From NCBI GenBank assembly GCA_907163375.1, contig CAJQUW010007079.1:55753-119752 (forward strand): a DNA stretch of 64,000 bases, written 5' to 3'. Shown in pieces: positions 1 to 9,840 of the stretch. This stretch comes from Prostheceraeus crozeri (Eukaryota; Platyhelminthes; Polycladida; Euryleptidae). The notes below the pieces were generated by a model that was given only the letters and a program-made list of their open reading frames with translations, had not been told where the DNA came from and made no database searches. The stretch's first letter is position 1; the number at the start of each line of letters is the position of its first letter. The position numbers and the translations under genes are program-made.

Positions 1-3000
1 ACTATCTCTTCTACTAAATTGAACAAAAGCGAAAAGTCGGAATTCTGTGGAATTATCCTTTTTAGATATACAATGAAAACGTCAAAGATTTTCAAGCTTC
101 AGAAACATTTTATTGTTGACTTCAGCTACAGTATATTACCATCCATGTCATTTATCGTCTTTGTGAGTTCATATTTTCCATCCGACGTTTTGAGTCCTTT
201 CAAGAAAACTTAGAATAATGCTGTTAACACATATAACTGTTGTTTTAGATCTGATACTAGTACAATTAACTTCAAATTATCACGCATACGCATCTGATAA
301 AGTAAGTAAACACACATGCGAGCAATCCAGTTAGAAATTAACTTATTGCTTTCTTTGATATGTGGAACTTGATTAATGACAAGGTCAGTGATTTCATAGA
401 ATTGATTGGTTGAAGGATTACGCCATATCTGATCTCAAAACAACCGACGTCTAGCAGTTGGTGACTTCTCTTTCAAAGATGCAGAACGGCATGAAGTCGA
501 CCTATCTACTGACCTTTAGATCTATTATTTAGATCTATCTATAGGCCTTATCTACTGTAGCCTTTGATTTGTCAAATAGCAGGCCTATCCAATTAGAGAT
601 CAGAATTCACATCTTCTTCCACGCGAAAAAGCTGGAAGCATCTCATGTTGCCATGTTCTCAAGGCTCGAGTCATGCAATGAATGTCCAAGTCAAGCCCAG
701 GATTTTAGAGTTTTGAGTATAATACAGAAATAACACGATTGCATTGCTGCTGTCATGCATTTAGCAAGTAGGCCTTTGTTATACATAGTTCAACAGTCTA
801 TCTGCATCATTGAATCATTTTTCATGAGCCACTGCTTTCTTTATCAGATTCTTATGTCAAATGTGAACTTTGTCCGATGTCCATGTGAAAGAATCCAAGG
901 TGAATTTGTACGACCGTAAGTCAGTTTTATAAAGGAACAAAAGTATAAAGTATGTGCATCAACAATGATTGTGGGATTCAATTGTAGTATTGTCATTGAT
1001 ACATTAAATGTAATAGAAAATACATGTAAGTGCATAATTCAAAATGATTGCTTTGATATCCAATCACAAAAATGTCTATCATGACATCATGTCGATGTAA
1101 TGTCGTTTCATCAGGTGTCAAATTGTAAATGATAAAACTCTTATAAATTGGATATGTCTCAAATATTTTCAAATCCATTAGCATCAAAACTCTCATCAAG
1201 ACTAAAACTCGGATTTGAGGTACACTTAATCGACTAGCTATTCCTGAAAATGATCAGACTCACATACTTTTCAAGTTATCCTCATTCCTGTTTCAGAAAG
1301 TCAGTGGGTAATTCTGATCATGTTGCAAATAAAACTGAAGGAAATAGCGCGCCAGTTGACGATCTTTAAGATGATAGAATGTTTGTATATTACTTTCAAT
1401 CGTATAAATAAGAAAGATCAACATGCTACATGAATATTGGATGTCATAAGTGTCAGTGACACATGCTTTGAAAGATGTTTGTTCTCAATTAATTGCTGTA
1501 GTACATCAGATAGATAGACATGAATGAATATTAATAAAATCAACTCACAGAATAGAAAATATTCGCCTTTAGCTGAACAGAGCAACTCCGACAGCTGCAT
1601 GATTCACTCAGCGGTACAGACTGTCAAAAGCTTTCACATGGCTTTGATCATGACAACCATCTATCTGAAACGATCATTTATAATTAATTTTAAGTCATTT
1701 ATGTTTCAGAATATTACGAGCTGACGACTTATATTTAAGAAAGTGTCATTTACATTTCAGCTTTGTACTTTATATTTAAGAATCTGCTATTTCGAATTGA
1801 GATATCGTCGGTGAACCGGCAAAAGGCCATATTTGCAAGATGTCCATTTTCAGGAGAATGTTTTCTCTATTCTTTATTAAGTGATGGACAATATTGAAAA
1901 AACTGAAATAGCCAAGCGTTATCTTTTAAAAATTCCATTAAAAATTGCAGCAGAGTTGATTTACTGCAGATTGTCCAATGCAGTTCTGGAGGACCTATCT
2001 ACAGATAAGGCCTTTTTCCACCCTCTATGTGCACATGAGGCCTTTGGGCATTTGGGCCGATTTACTGTTTTCTCGTAGAAGATTCATGGAAAATGTAAAT
2101 GTATTATATTTTCTGAAACCTCTGAGCAAGGCGAATTGAACTGCTACTGTTTCCACTTGATCCCATCTACTTGAATAGGTAAAAAACGTATACATGTACA
2201 TGTAAAAATTAATGTTTATTTGTACACTTCTTGATGCGAGAGAACTCTGTGAAAGGCAAATATACATCATTAGAAAACCATCAATGGGCATAACCATACA
2301 TGCACGTGCATCGTTGTTTCCATCAGACGTGATGAATGTAAATGGGTAGAAAACATATACATGTACAAGCTAGTGTGCTCATTGTGCACTGTACATGCAT
2401 ATAAAACCGCAAATTTTAATCTAATTTCACTCTAAAATGCACACTTTGAACAACACTCTTTCTAGAACGCAATAAATATCATCTTTAGGCATTTTGTCCT
2501 CTAATTTTTTAGTGCCAAGTTTACACCAGGTAGCAAAATAATAAATGCACAATGAAGATATTAGAATTTTTTCACAAAATTGATAGGGTGGGCAACCTTG
2601 CTGCATAACACTCTCTATCTTACTCCTTTCATGCTTAGTTTTTTTCAAAATTGAATTTTCTCTAAAAATTTTTTAAAATGCAATTTGCGGGCGTTCTAGG
2701 GATCGTTTGAAGTCAGGGGAGGCGCCTTAGGAATCGCATTGATTTTCTCTTTCTCTTGGTTATGAAATTTTGCCGCTTTGGGATATGTTGTCTCAAAAGA
2801 TACGGATCGAAATGTCCACAAAAAGGCACAATATGCATGAAAGGGTTAAGTGGAAATGGCGCAAACTTGAGTGTGACTGTTCGAGGCTAGTTATAGTTTC
2901 ACACAAATGCTACTTACAACTAGCACATGTTATAAATAAAATACATCATCAATTGGGAACCGTGTATTTTGAAAATATAATTAAAAAAATATTTTGATTG

Positions 3001-3516
3001 ATAAAATGTCACATCTTTAATCCGCGACATTTTAAATTCTTTAAACAGTCTTAACAGCGAATCTAAAGAAAACATTCAGTCGGGCAGATAAATGCTTGAT
3101 GAATTCTTTTATGTGAAGTGTTGATCGAATCTCAGGCAAATGTAAAATTTAGTCCGGTGGATAGCTTAAAGTACCCACCAGGACTCAAAATTGCCGAATT
3201 TGAGGTTATGAATAATACCTGAAAATTGACAACGCATGCATGTGCGTGCATGTTTTACCATGGAGTATTAACAAAACTCACATGGTCTTTTGACAAGTTC
3301 TCTATTCCTTTCTTTAAGATTCATTTCGTTGTTCTCCATGATAACAAATGACGGGAGAAACCTGAAATGAATAATGTGCATTGTTGTTTGCAAGATGGCC
3401 GGAATGATGTTACTCTAGAACATTGCAAATATTTCCAATTTCAATGTAATGTCTATTGGCTTGCAATTCGGAGGACTGATTTTATTCACGAAAGCAAAAC
3501 ATTTGAATCTAGTTGT
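1..3516. other. Flanking DNA without a recognised gene
   Basis: This stretch is AT-rich and has only short open frames (up to about 90 codons) with no family motif, no paired splice signals around an open frame and no RNA gene that I can recognise. The right edge is set by the start of the Penelope-like inverted repeat at 3517. I see nothing to annotate in it. Confidence 0.6.
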
Positions 3517-3689
3517 AATTTTGTAGAGGAAAAGTACCACTAAGTTGCTCGAAGTCATTTTATTCGAAGTAAGTTAAAAGAAAAATGAAAGTTAACACCG
3601 AGATCTTTCGCCTGGTCTTATCAAGGTGTACCCAGGACAAATACTGAATGAAGATGTTAAGAAAAGCTATAAGTCTACATGAATAAGGC

Positions 3690-4415
3690 TCACCATGGCA
3701 GAGAAAGCTGCCAAACAAATTCCTTTTGTGCACACAATACAGGCTTCTCTAACTTGATGTACAAGGCCTCTAAAATTGACAACAGATTTCTTGATCGTGC
3801 ACGGCTTACAATTCTAAACTTTGATCTGATATCTGTGTCATCACGTGCAAGAGGACACTGGACAATATGTTTCGTCACAGAGGTGAGAGGCTTTCCAGAC
3901 CGACCGACAGTAAACCAAACCGGCACATGCTCTCGGACACGAGTGGCCAGACGCCGACGAGTTCTACCAACGTAAATGTCTCCACAATTACAAACATATT
4001 TATATATCACTTTCGGACTCGCAGACGTCGGCAAAGCATCCTTCACAGAGGCCAAAGGTACTCGTCTGGTTGAAAAAAGAACCATAGGACGGGAAGCAGG
4101 AAAAACAGAGCACAACCTGTTAAGTTCGGAACGAATCAAATTGACAGATTTGTCTCCGTAAAATGGAAGACTCACATAAACAGTTTTCTTCTGTGGACCA
4201 AATACATCAGACTTTTCTGGTAATACAGTAATCTTATGCTTTGCAATAAAATGAGGAGGATATCCGTTTCTCATCAATGTACCTGTCAAAAACTTGAACT
4301 CTTCCTCCAAAAACTCAAATGAACAGATACGCAAAGCTCTGTAAAACAAAGACTTTACAACACTTATTTTGTACTGTAGAGGCACAAAACTATGAAAACT
4401 AGTGAACACACACAC
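3690..4415 (-). pseudogene. Penelope GIY-YIG endonuclease part (left copy)
   Basis: A 241-codon frame forms the C-terminal half of a Penelope-like ORF. It contains KVIYKYVCNCGDIYVGRT followed by RRLATRVREH, the GIY-YIG-type nuclease core with its conserved Arg and an upstream Cys pair, and ends with a short conserved tail. In the family this nuclease nicks the target DNA that primes reverse transcription. It overlaps the RT frame upstream (4364-4861) by about 50 bp in a different frame, and the same arrangement is present in the right copy, so it pre-dates the inversion. Only about three residues differ from the right copy. Confidence 0.8.
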
Positions 4416-4849
4416 ACTGTGCGTTTTTTGTAAACTTTTGTCCGAACTCTACCTTGACAATTGAGATTAACGGAGACATCAAGAAAAGGTAAAATGCCTT
4501 CACATTCAAATTCACAAGTGAAAGAAATGTTTTGGTGAGCATTATTCAAATGAGACAACAGTAACTCTCCATCTTGGACACTCTGAACAATTACAAAAGT
4601 ATCATCGACATACCTACAATAAAATTGAGTCAAACTTTCTAACTCATTGCATAATTTCGCTTCAAGACTTCCCATGAAAATATTTGCCAAAATTGGACCA
4701 AGTCCACTGCCCATAGCACAACCATCATGCTGACGGTGAAATTTTCCATTAAATACAAATTGCACATTACAGGTACACAAAACTAACATGTCCTTCAAAA
4801 CATTGACAGGAATAGGACACAATTCAGGATTGTCTCTAACTTTAGATAA
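4364..4849 (-). pseudogene. Penelope reverse transcriptase, 5'-truncated (left copy)
   Basis: C-terminal part of the RT: the HDGCAMGSGLGPILANIFMG region (motif B type), then CRYVDDTFVIVQ, the catalytic YVDD box, and LPFLDVSVN, the thumb-side FLD motif of Penelope RTs. The open frame runs past the palindrome joint to 4861, but the first few codons beyond 4849 are not RT. The fingers part present in the right copy is absent here, which marks this as the 5'-truncated partner. Confidence 0.8.
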
Positions 4850-4856
4850 AAAAAAT

Positions 4857-5666
4857 ATCATTTCTAGTGCTCAGTTCGAACGCTTGTGCCCTGTTGGGAC
4901 ACAGGTACCCAGGTTGTACGGGTTACCGAAAACCCATAAAGAAAATGTACCCGTTCGTCCTATCTTATCTATGACAGGTTCCGCTTATCATGAAACTTCC
5001 AAATGGTTAGCAGAAATGTTAAAACCTATTGAAAAGCTTTTTGATCAGCACTGTATATCTAACTCACATGACTTTGTAAGCAAAGTAACGAATTTTGATG
5101 TAAGTAATTCTAGAATGGTTTCCTTTGATGTTAGTTCTCTTTATACTGATGTTCCTCTCATGGAGACTATTGACATTGCGTTATCTAAAGTTAGAGACAA
5201 TCCTGAATTGTGTCCTATTCCTGTCAATGTTTTGAAGGACATGTTAGTTTTGTGTACCTGTAATGTGCAATTTGTATTTAATGGAAAATTTCACCGTCAG
5301 CATGATGGTTGTGCTATGGGCAGTGGACTTGGTCCAATTTTGGCAAATATTTTCATGGGAAGTCTTGAAGCGAAATTATGCAATGAGTTAGAAAGTTTGA
5401 CTCAATTTTATTGTAGGTATGTCGATGATACTTTTGTAATTGTTCAGAGTGTCCAAGATGGAGAGTTACTGTTGTCTCATTTGAATAATGCTCACCAAAA
5501 CATTTCTTTCACTTGTGAATTTGAATGTGAAGGCATTTTACCTTTTCTTGATGTCTCCGTTAATCTCAATTGTCAAGGTAGAGTTCGGACAAAAGTTTAC
5601 AAAAAACGCACAGTGTGTGTGTGTTCACTAGTTTTCATAGTTTTGTGCCTCTACAGTACAAAATAA
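4857..5666 (+). pseudogene. Penelope reverse transcriptase (right copy)
   Basis: The frame reads through RT fingers (PRLYGLPKTHKENVPVRPI), palm motif A (MVSFDVSSLYTDVPL), motif B (GCAMGSGLGPILANIF), the YVDD catalytic box (RYVDDTFVIV) and FLDVSVN. It is 5'-truncated compared with full Penelope ORFs, because the N-terminal domain that precedes the RT is missing. An ATG at 4788 lies in the inverted arm and adds about 24 unrelated residues, so it is not a real start. The GIY-YIG half follows in an overlapping frame. Confidence 0.82.
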
Positions 5667-6513
5667 GTGTTGTAAAGTCTTTGTTTTACAGAGCTTCGCG
5701 TATCTGTTCATTTGAGTTTTTGGAGGAAGAGTTCAAGTTTTTGACAGGTACATTGATGAGAAACGGATATCCTCCTCATTTTATTGCAAAGCATAAGATT
5801 ACTGTATTACCAGAAAAGTCTGATGTATTTGGTCCACAGAAGAAAACTGTTTATGTGAGTCTTCCATTTTACGAAGACAAATCTGTCAATTTGATTCGTT
5901 CCGAACTTAACAGGTTGTGCTCTGTTTTTCCTGCTTCCCGTCCTATGGTTCTTTTTTCAACCAGACGAGTACCTTTGGCCTCTGTGAAGGATGCTTTGCC
6001 GACGTCTGCGAGTCCGAAAGTGATATATAAATATGTTTGTAATTGTGAAGACATTTACGTTGGTAGAACTCGTCGGCGTCTGGCCACTCGTGTCCGAGAG
6101 CATGTGCCGGTTTGGTTTACTGTCGGTCGGTCTGGAAAGCCTCTCACCTCTGTGACGAAACATATTGTCCAGTGTCCTCTTGCACGTGATGACACAGATA
6201 TCAGATCAAAGTTTAGAATTGTAAGCCGTGCACGATCAAGAAATCTGTTGTCAATTTTAGAGGCCTTGTACATCAAGTTAGAGAAGCCTGTATTGTGTGC
6301 ACAAAAGGAATTTGTTTGGCAGCTTTCTCTGCCATGGTGAGCCTTATTCATGTAGACTTATAGCTTTTCTTAACATCTTCATTCAGTATTTGTCCTGGGT
6401 ACACCTTGATAAGACCAGGCGAAAGATCTCGGTGTTAACTTTCATTTTTCTTTTAACTTACTTCGAATAAAATGACTTCGAGCAACTTAGTGGTACTTTT
6501 CCTCTACAAAATT
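5181..6513 (+). repeat. Right arm of Penelope palindrome
   Basis: Reverse complement of 3517-4849. The outer edge CCTCTACAAAATT ends at 6513, only 55 bp before the Polinton target duplication, so the Polinton landed beside this element and not in it. Confidence 0.85.
5615..6340 (+). pseudogene. Penelope GIY-YIG endonuclease part (right copy)
   Basis: 241 codons, nearly identical to the left copy. KVIYKYVCNCEDIYVGRT plus RRRLATRVREH gives the GIY-YIG nuclease core. About 170 bp of 3' untranslated sequence follows, up to the shared 3' end at 6513. The domain order RT then GIY-YIG identifies the family (Athena-type elements lack the nuclease; Penelope, Neptune and Poseidon types have it). I cannot assign the subfamily by eye. 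Confidence 0.8.
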
Positions 6514-6567
6514 CCTCCCAAGTGTCCGGTAGCGCACAATAAGCGAATGAGTGAAGCAGAGCGAAGT

Positions 6568-6573
6568 CTGATG
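6568..6573. repeat. Polinton target-site duplication, left
   Basis: CTGATG directly before the first terminal base of the element; the same six bases follow its last base at 27440-27445. Polintons make 6-bp duplications. Confidence 0.92.
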
Positions 6574-6965
6574 AGTAGTGAAAACTGTGCCCTACTTGCC
6601 ACGGATAGGTACATGGATAGGTACATGTAAAGTTTAGTGTTATCAATAGGTACATGGATAGGTACATGTAAAGTTTAGTGTTGTCAATAGGAACATGGAT
6701 AGGTACATGGATAGGTACATGTATACTTTAGTTATCGATAGGCACATGGATAGGTACATGTATAATTCAGTGTTATGAATAAGAACTTGTATGAGATCTG
6801 TTTTACTGGATAGGTACATGTGTTTGGTACACTCAGTTGAGTACACTGTGTTTGGGAACGTCTATGATCGAACTTGTGTGGTTTGGTTCTGAGCACTTGG
6901 GTACGTACCGATGGACGTCCGTTGTTTGATTTTGAATGGGTTTGCTCAATTGCGACTATTGTGAC
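6574..6965 (+). repeat. Polinton left terminal inverted repeat
   Basis: 392 bp matching the reverse complement of 27060-27439. The outer half is an internal minisatellite of GGATAGGTACAT units mixed with a GTAAAGTTTAGTGTT-type unit; the inner half is single-copy. One extra 12-bp unit explains the length difference from the right copy. Confidence 0.92.
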
Positions 6966-7045
6966 TATTGCAACCATTGTAATCAAGATGACACATTGAT
7001 TTTCCTTTTACGTAGACAAACTATGCAATAAATATGTGATAGTTT

Positions 7046-7558
7046 TTGATGGCATACATAATGATGACTAGTATCCCAACGTCGTGGGTTGTCGCAAGAG
7101 ACCTTGGATATTCGTTCAAAGCCATAGAAAGTGTAACAAATCTCAGTGAAAATATCAACGCTGGTGATTTAGTTGATCGACTAATGGATCTAGATGAGCA
7201 TGCTATGAATCACAATTTGGATCGTAGGTGGATAGAGGATTTCTCCATGCTACACTGCAATGATAGTGAAATTAGGAGGATCAATTTGGAACGATATGGA
7301 AAGAAGGAGACATCTGACAGTGTTTTAATAAAAAGTTCTCCCAATAAAAGTGACTTCAGAAGGAAATTAGAACAAGAGACATTTAAATTATTATGTGAAC
7401 GGAACTGCGTTAAATGTTTTAAACAGGAACGATCCCTTCTCTTTTTGCCATGTTCTCATAGCGTTATGTATTCTACATGTTATGTACCCTTTGAAACTTC
7501 ATCTTGTCCCCTTTGCGATGAAGAAATATCTTCAACAGTCACTGTATATCGTTCATGA
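7046..7558 (+). CDS. UBA-RING protein, IAP-like E3 ubiquitin ligase
   Basis: 170 residues. Residues about 10-55 (VARDLGYSFKAIESV … DLVDRLMDLDE) look like a UBA domain, and the C-terminal 50 residues (CVKC … LPCSHSVMY … CPLCDEEI) are a C3HC4-type RING in the form used by inhibitor-of-apoptosis proteins, where the protein ends a few residues after the last Cys pair. The order UBA then RING equals the C-terminal half of cIAP/XIAP without BIR domains. In that family the RING recruits E2 enzymes and ubiquitinates death-pathway proteins or the IAP itself, so a role in delaying host cell death or steering ubiquitin is plausible (inference). It is the first gene inside the left terminal repeat and reads away from it. 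Confidence 0.7.
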   Translation: MMAYIMMTSIPTSWVVARDLGYSFKAIESVTNLSENINAGDLVDRLMDLDEHAMNHNLDRRWIEDFSMLHCNDSEIRRINLERYGKKETSDSVLIKSSPNKSDFRRKLEQETFKLLCERNCVKCFKQERSLLFLPCSHSVMYSTCYVPFETSSCPLCDEEISSTVTVYRS

Positions 7559-7620
7559 TGAGTCATCATGCAGGTCTGTGATTGGTCACTATTGTGTCTT
7601 TGTGTGACTTTTCTATATAA
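7559..7620 (+). promoter_or_regulatory. TATA promoter with AP-1 and CCAAT motifs for 7669
   Basis: TGAGTCA (7559-7565), ATTGG (7581-7585, reversed CCAAT) and TATATAA (7614-7620) lie in order about 50 bp before the ATG at 7669. Confidence 0.6.
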
Positions 7621-7668
7621 GGAGGACATTGTACCGTTCTATTTCAAGCATAATTTGAGGCTAATACA

Positions 7669-8292
7669 ATGTCAATCAGCATGTCGTTCACTACCAACAT
7701 TCCCATTTCAATAATTTACCGAAGTCAACTCTTCACGGGCAATATATTTTATTCTGCCGTGAATATAACTGGCTATAAAGCGGATTTGGTGGATCTGATG
7801 GAGGAAATAGTGAAGTATTTCCGCTGCGGAGAGGACGTTGTGGTGCAGAGAATGTTGATGAGAGTCGTGAACAACGCTCTTACACGAGTTGCAAGATTCT
7901 GGCTCAACGAAGTATTTCGCCCACTATCTCAAACGGAGATTGTACCGGAATACTCTCGCTGTTGGTGCAGCAGTATCCAACGGAAACTCAACACATGTCT
8001 CCATGACATTATCACCTCCAGCTACTATGACGAGAAGGGTGAGAAGTGCAAACTGGACTTGTTCAGTGGACCGCCATCAGTAAGCATCAATGTGGCTGCT
8101 CAAGGACATTCTGAGGTGATCAGTTTGCGGGCATACTATGCCAATATTTTAAAGACTTTCCATTTAAAGCCTTGCTGTATGTGCTGTCCTATTTCAAAAC
8201 ATCTAATGAAAGACATTGAGCAGCTCATAACTGCTACAAATGAGACTCTAGCCGATGTGAGTGTATATCAGTTTCCCTCTACAACTTGCTAA
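7669..8292 (+). CDS. Polinton accessory protein, unknown function
   Basis: 207 residues and not recognised. It is mixed alpha/beta in appearance, with a Cys-rich patch near the C-terminus (LKPCCMCCPISKHLMKD), no membrane segment and no clear catalytic motif. The start at 7669 is supported by its own TATA box about 50 bp upstream and by the lack of any earlier ATG in frame after that box. It sits between the UBA-RING gene and the small basic gene. Position at the element edge and a private promoter suggest an early or host-interaction role (inference only). Confidence 0.5.
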   Translation: MSISMSFTTNIPISIIYRSQLFTGNIFYSAVNITGYKADLVDLMEEIVKYFRCGEDVVVQRMLMRVVNNALTRVARFWLNEVFRPLSQTEIVPEYSRCWCSSIQRKLNTCLHDIITSSYYDEKGEKCKLDLFSGPPSVSINVAAQGHSEVISLRAYYANILKTFHLKPCCMCCPISKHLMKDIEQLITATNETLADVSVYQFPSTTC

Positions 8293-8420
8293 GTGTTTTA
8301 TGTAATTTTATACGTACCAGCAACAAACTCTGTGTGAATGCTTGTAAACTTTTATATATAATGTTGTAAGTACTAAGCAAAAATTGTAATTGTATTATCT
8401 ATTTCCATATTAGAATAAAA

Positions 8421-8813
8421 ATGTCTGTAAAACGGAAGGCATCTTCTCGTCAATCGAAACGGTCCTTCAAACCTTCAAGTCAGTTTAAAAAGGCGTTGCG
8501 AAAGTTAAACAGGATACATGATAATAAGAGGAAGTGTAAATTGATTCAAAATTCAAGTGATGATTTCATTCGTGATTTAGCTTTTGCAATACACAAATGT
8601 CTACCTATTTACAAGCCTCTGTTGAATGCTGGCTCTTTGAATAGCATAAAAAAGTTTTCAAATCCAAGGAGTAGTGATAAGAACAGGCGAAACTTAATTC
8701 AGCGCGGTGGTGGTGGGTTTCTAAGTATGTTAAATGATATTGGAAACAGTATTAATGGTGTAATCAATAGTCCGCTTGGAAGGATTGCAGCAACTGCTGC
8801 AATGTTAATATAA
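8421..8813 (+). CDS. Small basic Polinton protein with Gly-rich hydrophobic tail
   Basis: 130 residues. The first half is Lys/Arg-rich. The middle (DDFIRDLAFAIHKCL) is a helix-like segment, and after RRNLIQRGGGGFLSML the tail is a Gly-led amphipathic, hydrophobic stretch. This layout (basic body, RN-LIQ-GG junction, hydrophobic tail) is a recurring small protein of metazoan Polintons as I remember it; its function is not established. Because adenovirus cement and core proteins combine DNA-binding with membrane-active segments, a virion role is a fair guess (inference). It sits between the accessory gene at 7669 and the AT-hook gene at 8965. Confidence 0.55.
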   Translation: MSVKRKASSRQSKRSFKPSSQFKKALRKLNRIHDNKRKCKLIQNSSDDFIRDLAFAIHKCLPIYKPLLNAGSLNSIKKFSNPRSSDKNRRNLIQRGGGGFLSMLNDIGNSINGVINSPLGRIAATAAMLI

Positions 8814-8831
8814 GGTTAGCGAATCATAAAG

Positions 8832-8879
8832 TGACACGTCATCACTTTGATTGATGAGTCATATATAGGTGTATATAAG
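8832..8879 (+). promoter_or_regulatory. TATA promoter with CRE/AP-1-like sites for 8965
   Basis: An ACGTCA-type site (8836-8841), TGAGTCA (8855-8861) and TATATAAG (8872-8879) lie 85-130 bp before the ATG at 8965. The order and TATA context match the promoter at 7559-7620. Confidence 0.55.
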
Positions 8880-8964
8880 GAAGACGCTTTAATGATATTT
8901 TACCACTTTCAAGTGACAATTCATTTGCGCTGGTTGAAAGCTCCGAATTAGTACTTGTTGAAAC

Positions 8965-9699
8965 ATGACTCAGAAAATGTATACAATCAGAGAGGAAGGT
9001 GACGCTTTTGAGCAAGATCTCTTGAAGCTTCGTCCGACACGAAAGGTGCAAGGGATTGGAAATACGTTCTACTTTCAAACCTTGAATTATGGTGATGATG
9101 GCTTTTATCTTCAAGTTCCATTCTTCCACAGTAATGGTATGTCTACATCAGGGTATAGCAATATGAGACAAATGCGAGTGACTTTTCCAAAATGGCAACA
9201 GGTGATTCTTAAAACTATTGACTCTTTCGCGAAAGAATGTATTGAGCTGCCTGAAAGTGCTCCAACTCATTGGAGAAAGGCATTAGAGGAAGGAGTTGGT
9301 TATAAGGAATTGCCGGAATTCGATACACTGTTTTTAAAACTATCTGATCATTTTCAAGCATTCGATCTCTTTACAAACGCGATGGAATGTGAGGATCTCA
9401 AACGGGGCCGCTATATGGGCTTAGTTCACGTTACCGGACTTTATATTGGCTCACATGGTTCGACTGGTAAAGTCGCATCTTTACAAATGAAGGTTCTTCA
9501 ACTAGTCTATGAACCACTACCAATTGATAAATGTTTGATTAACATTGATAAGACTGCTTCAAGTGATGGGAAGGAAGAGAGCAAAAAGCGAGGTCGGAAA
9601 TCTAAAGATGGGAATCCTAAATTGAAGTTGAAGCGCCAAGATGCTGACTTGAAAACTTTCTATAATCCTAATTGTGATGAGGAAACACAAATGTTTTAA
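8965..9699 (+). CDS. Unknown Polinton protein, possible ssDNA-binding protein
   Basis: 244 residues and not firmly recognised. The central part alternates beta-like segments (FYFQTLNYG, FYLQVPF, RYMGLVHVTGLYIG, LQMKVLQLVYEP), and the last 60 residues are Lys-rich with KKRGRKSKDG, an AT-hook-like motif, and an acidic tip (DEETQMF). A beta-rich core with an acidic tail is the usual design of viral single-strand DNA-binding proteins, which a protein-primed replicon needs, so this is a candidate for that role (inference). It has its own TATA promoter and is followed by an AATAAA signal near 9752. Confidence 0.45.
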   Translation: MTQKMYTIREEGDAFEQDLLKLRPTRKVQGIGNTFYFQTLNYGDDGFYLQVPFFHSNGMSTSGYSNMRQMRVTFPKWQQVILKTIDSFAKECIELPESAPTHWRKALEEGVGYKELPEFDTLFLKLSDHFQAFDLFTNAMECEDLKRGRYMGLVHVTGLYIGSHGSTGKVASLQMKVLQLVYEPLPIDKCLINIDKTASSDGKEESKKRGRKSKDGNPKLKLKRQDADLKTFYNPNCDEETQMF

Positions 9700-9840
9700 T
9701 TTGTAAATGTTTTAATTTGTAAATGTAACTTGAAAGTTTATATTCTGAATGTAAATAAACTTGATCTGGAACATGTGTCTGTTTTGTTGTTCTAAGCAAA
9801 ATTAGCGGGATGATGAGTTTAATGTTAATGGAATTATAAG

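Larger units (their letters stand above)
3517..4849 (-). repeat. Left arm of Penelope palindrome
   Basis: Reverse complement of 5181-6513 and of exactly equal length by my alignment of the ends. The inner edge is at TTTAGATAA (4841-4849), matching TTATCTAAA at 5181. Confidence 0.85.
3517..6513. mobile_element. Penelope-like retroelement, head-to-head inverted pair
   Basis: Two nearly identical 1333-bp arms (3517-4849 and 5181-6513) face each other across 331 bp of single-copy sequence. The right-hand copy (plus strand, about 4857-6513) holds a 5'-truncated reverse transcriptase followed by a GIY-YIG endonuclease, the diagnostic domain pair of Penelope-like elements. The left-hand copy (minus strand) is shorter and lacks the first part of the RT. 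Inverted, 5'-truncated partner copies are a known Penelope insertion outcome, linked to target-primed reverse transcription. The arms end at the same sequence (…AATTTTGTAGAGG), so both share one 3' end. Protein differences between the arms are about three residues in 241, so the event is recent. A target-site duplication was not found. Confidence 0.85.

Noticed and set aside
19-2997. Ten or more short open frames of 60-90 codons
   Set aside because: Random length for AT-rich DNA, no motif, no promoter or splice support.
3679-4161. Plus-strand frames opposite the left Penelope arm (mirrored at 5869-6351 minus)
   Set aside because: Antisense shadows of the GIY-YIG coding strand; they repeat in the other arm only because the arm itself is repeated.
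4788-4856. Apparent N-terminal extension of the right-hand Penelope RT
   Set aside because: It lies in the inverted left arm, so it is a chance fusion across the palindrome joint.
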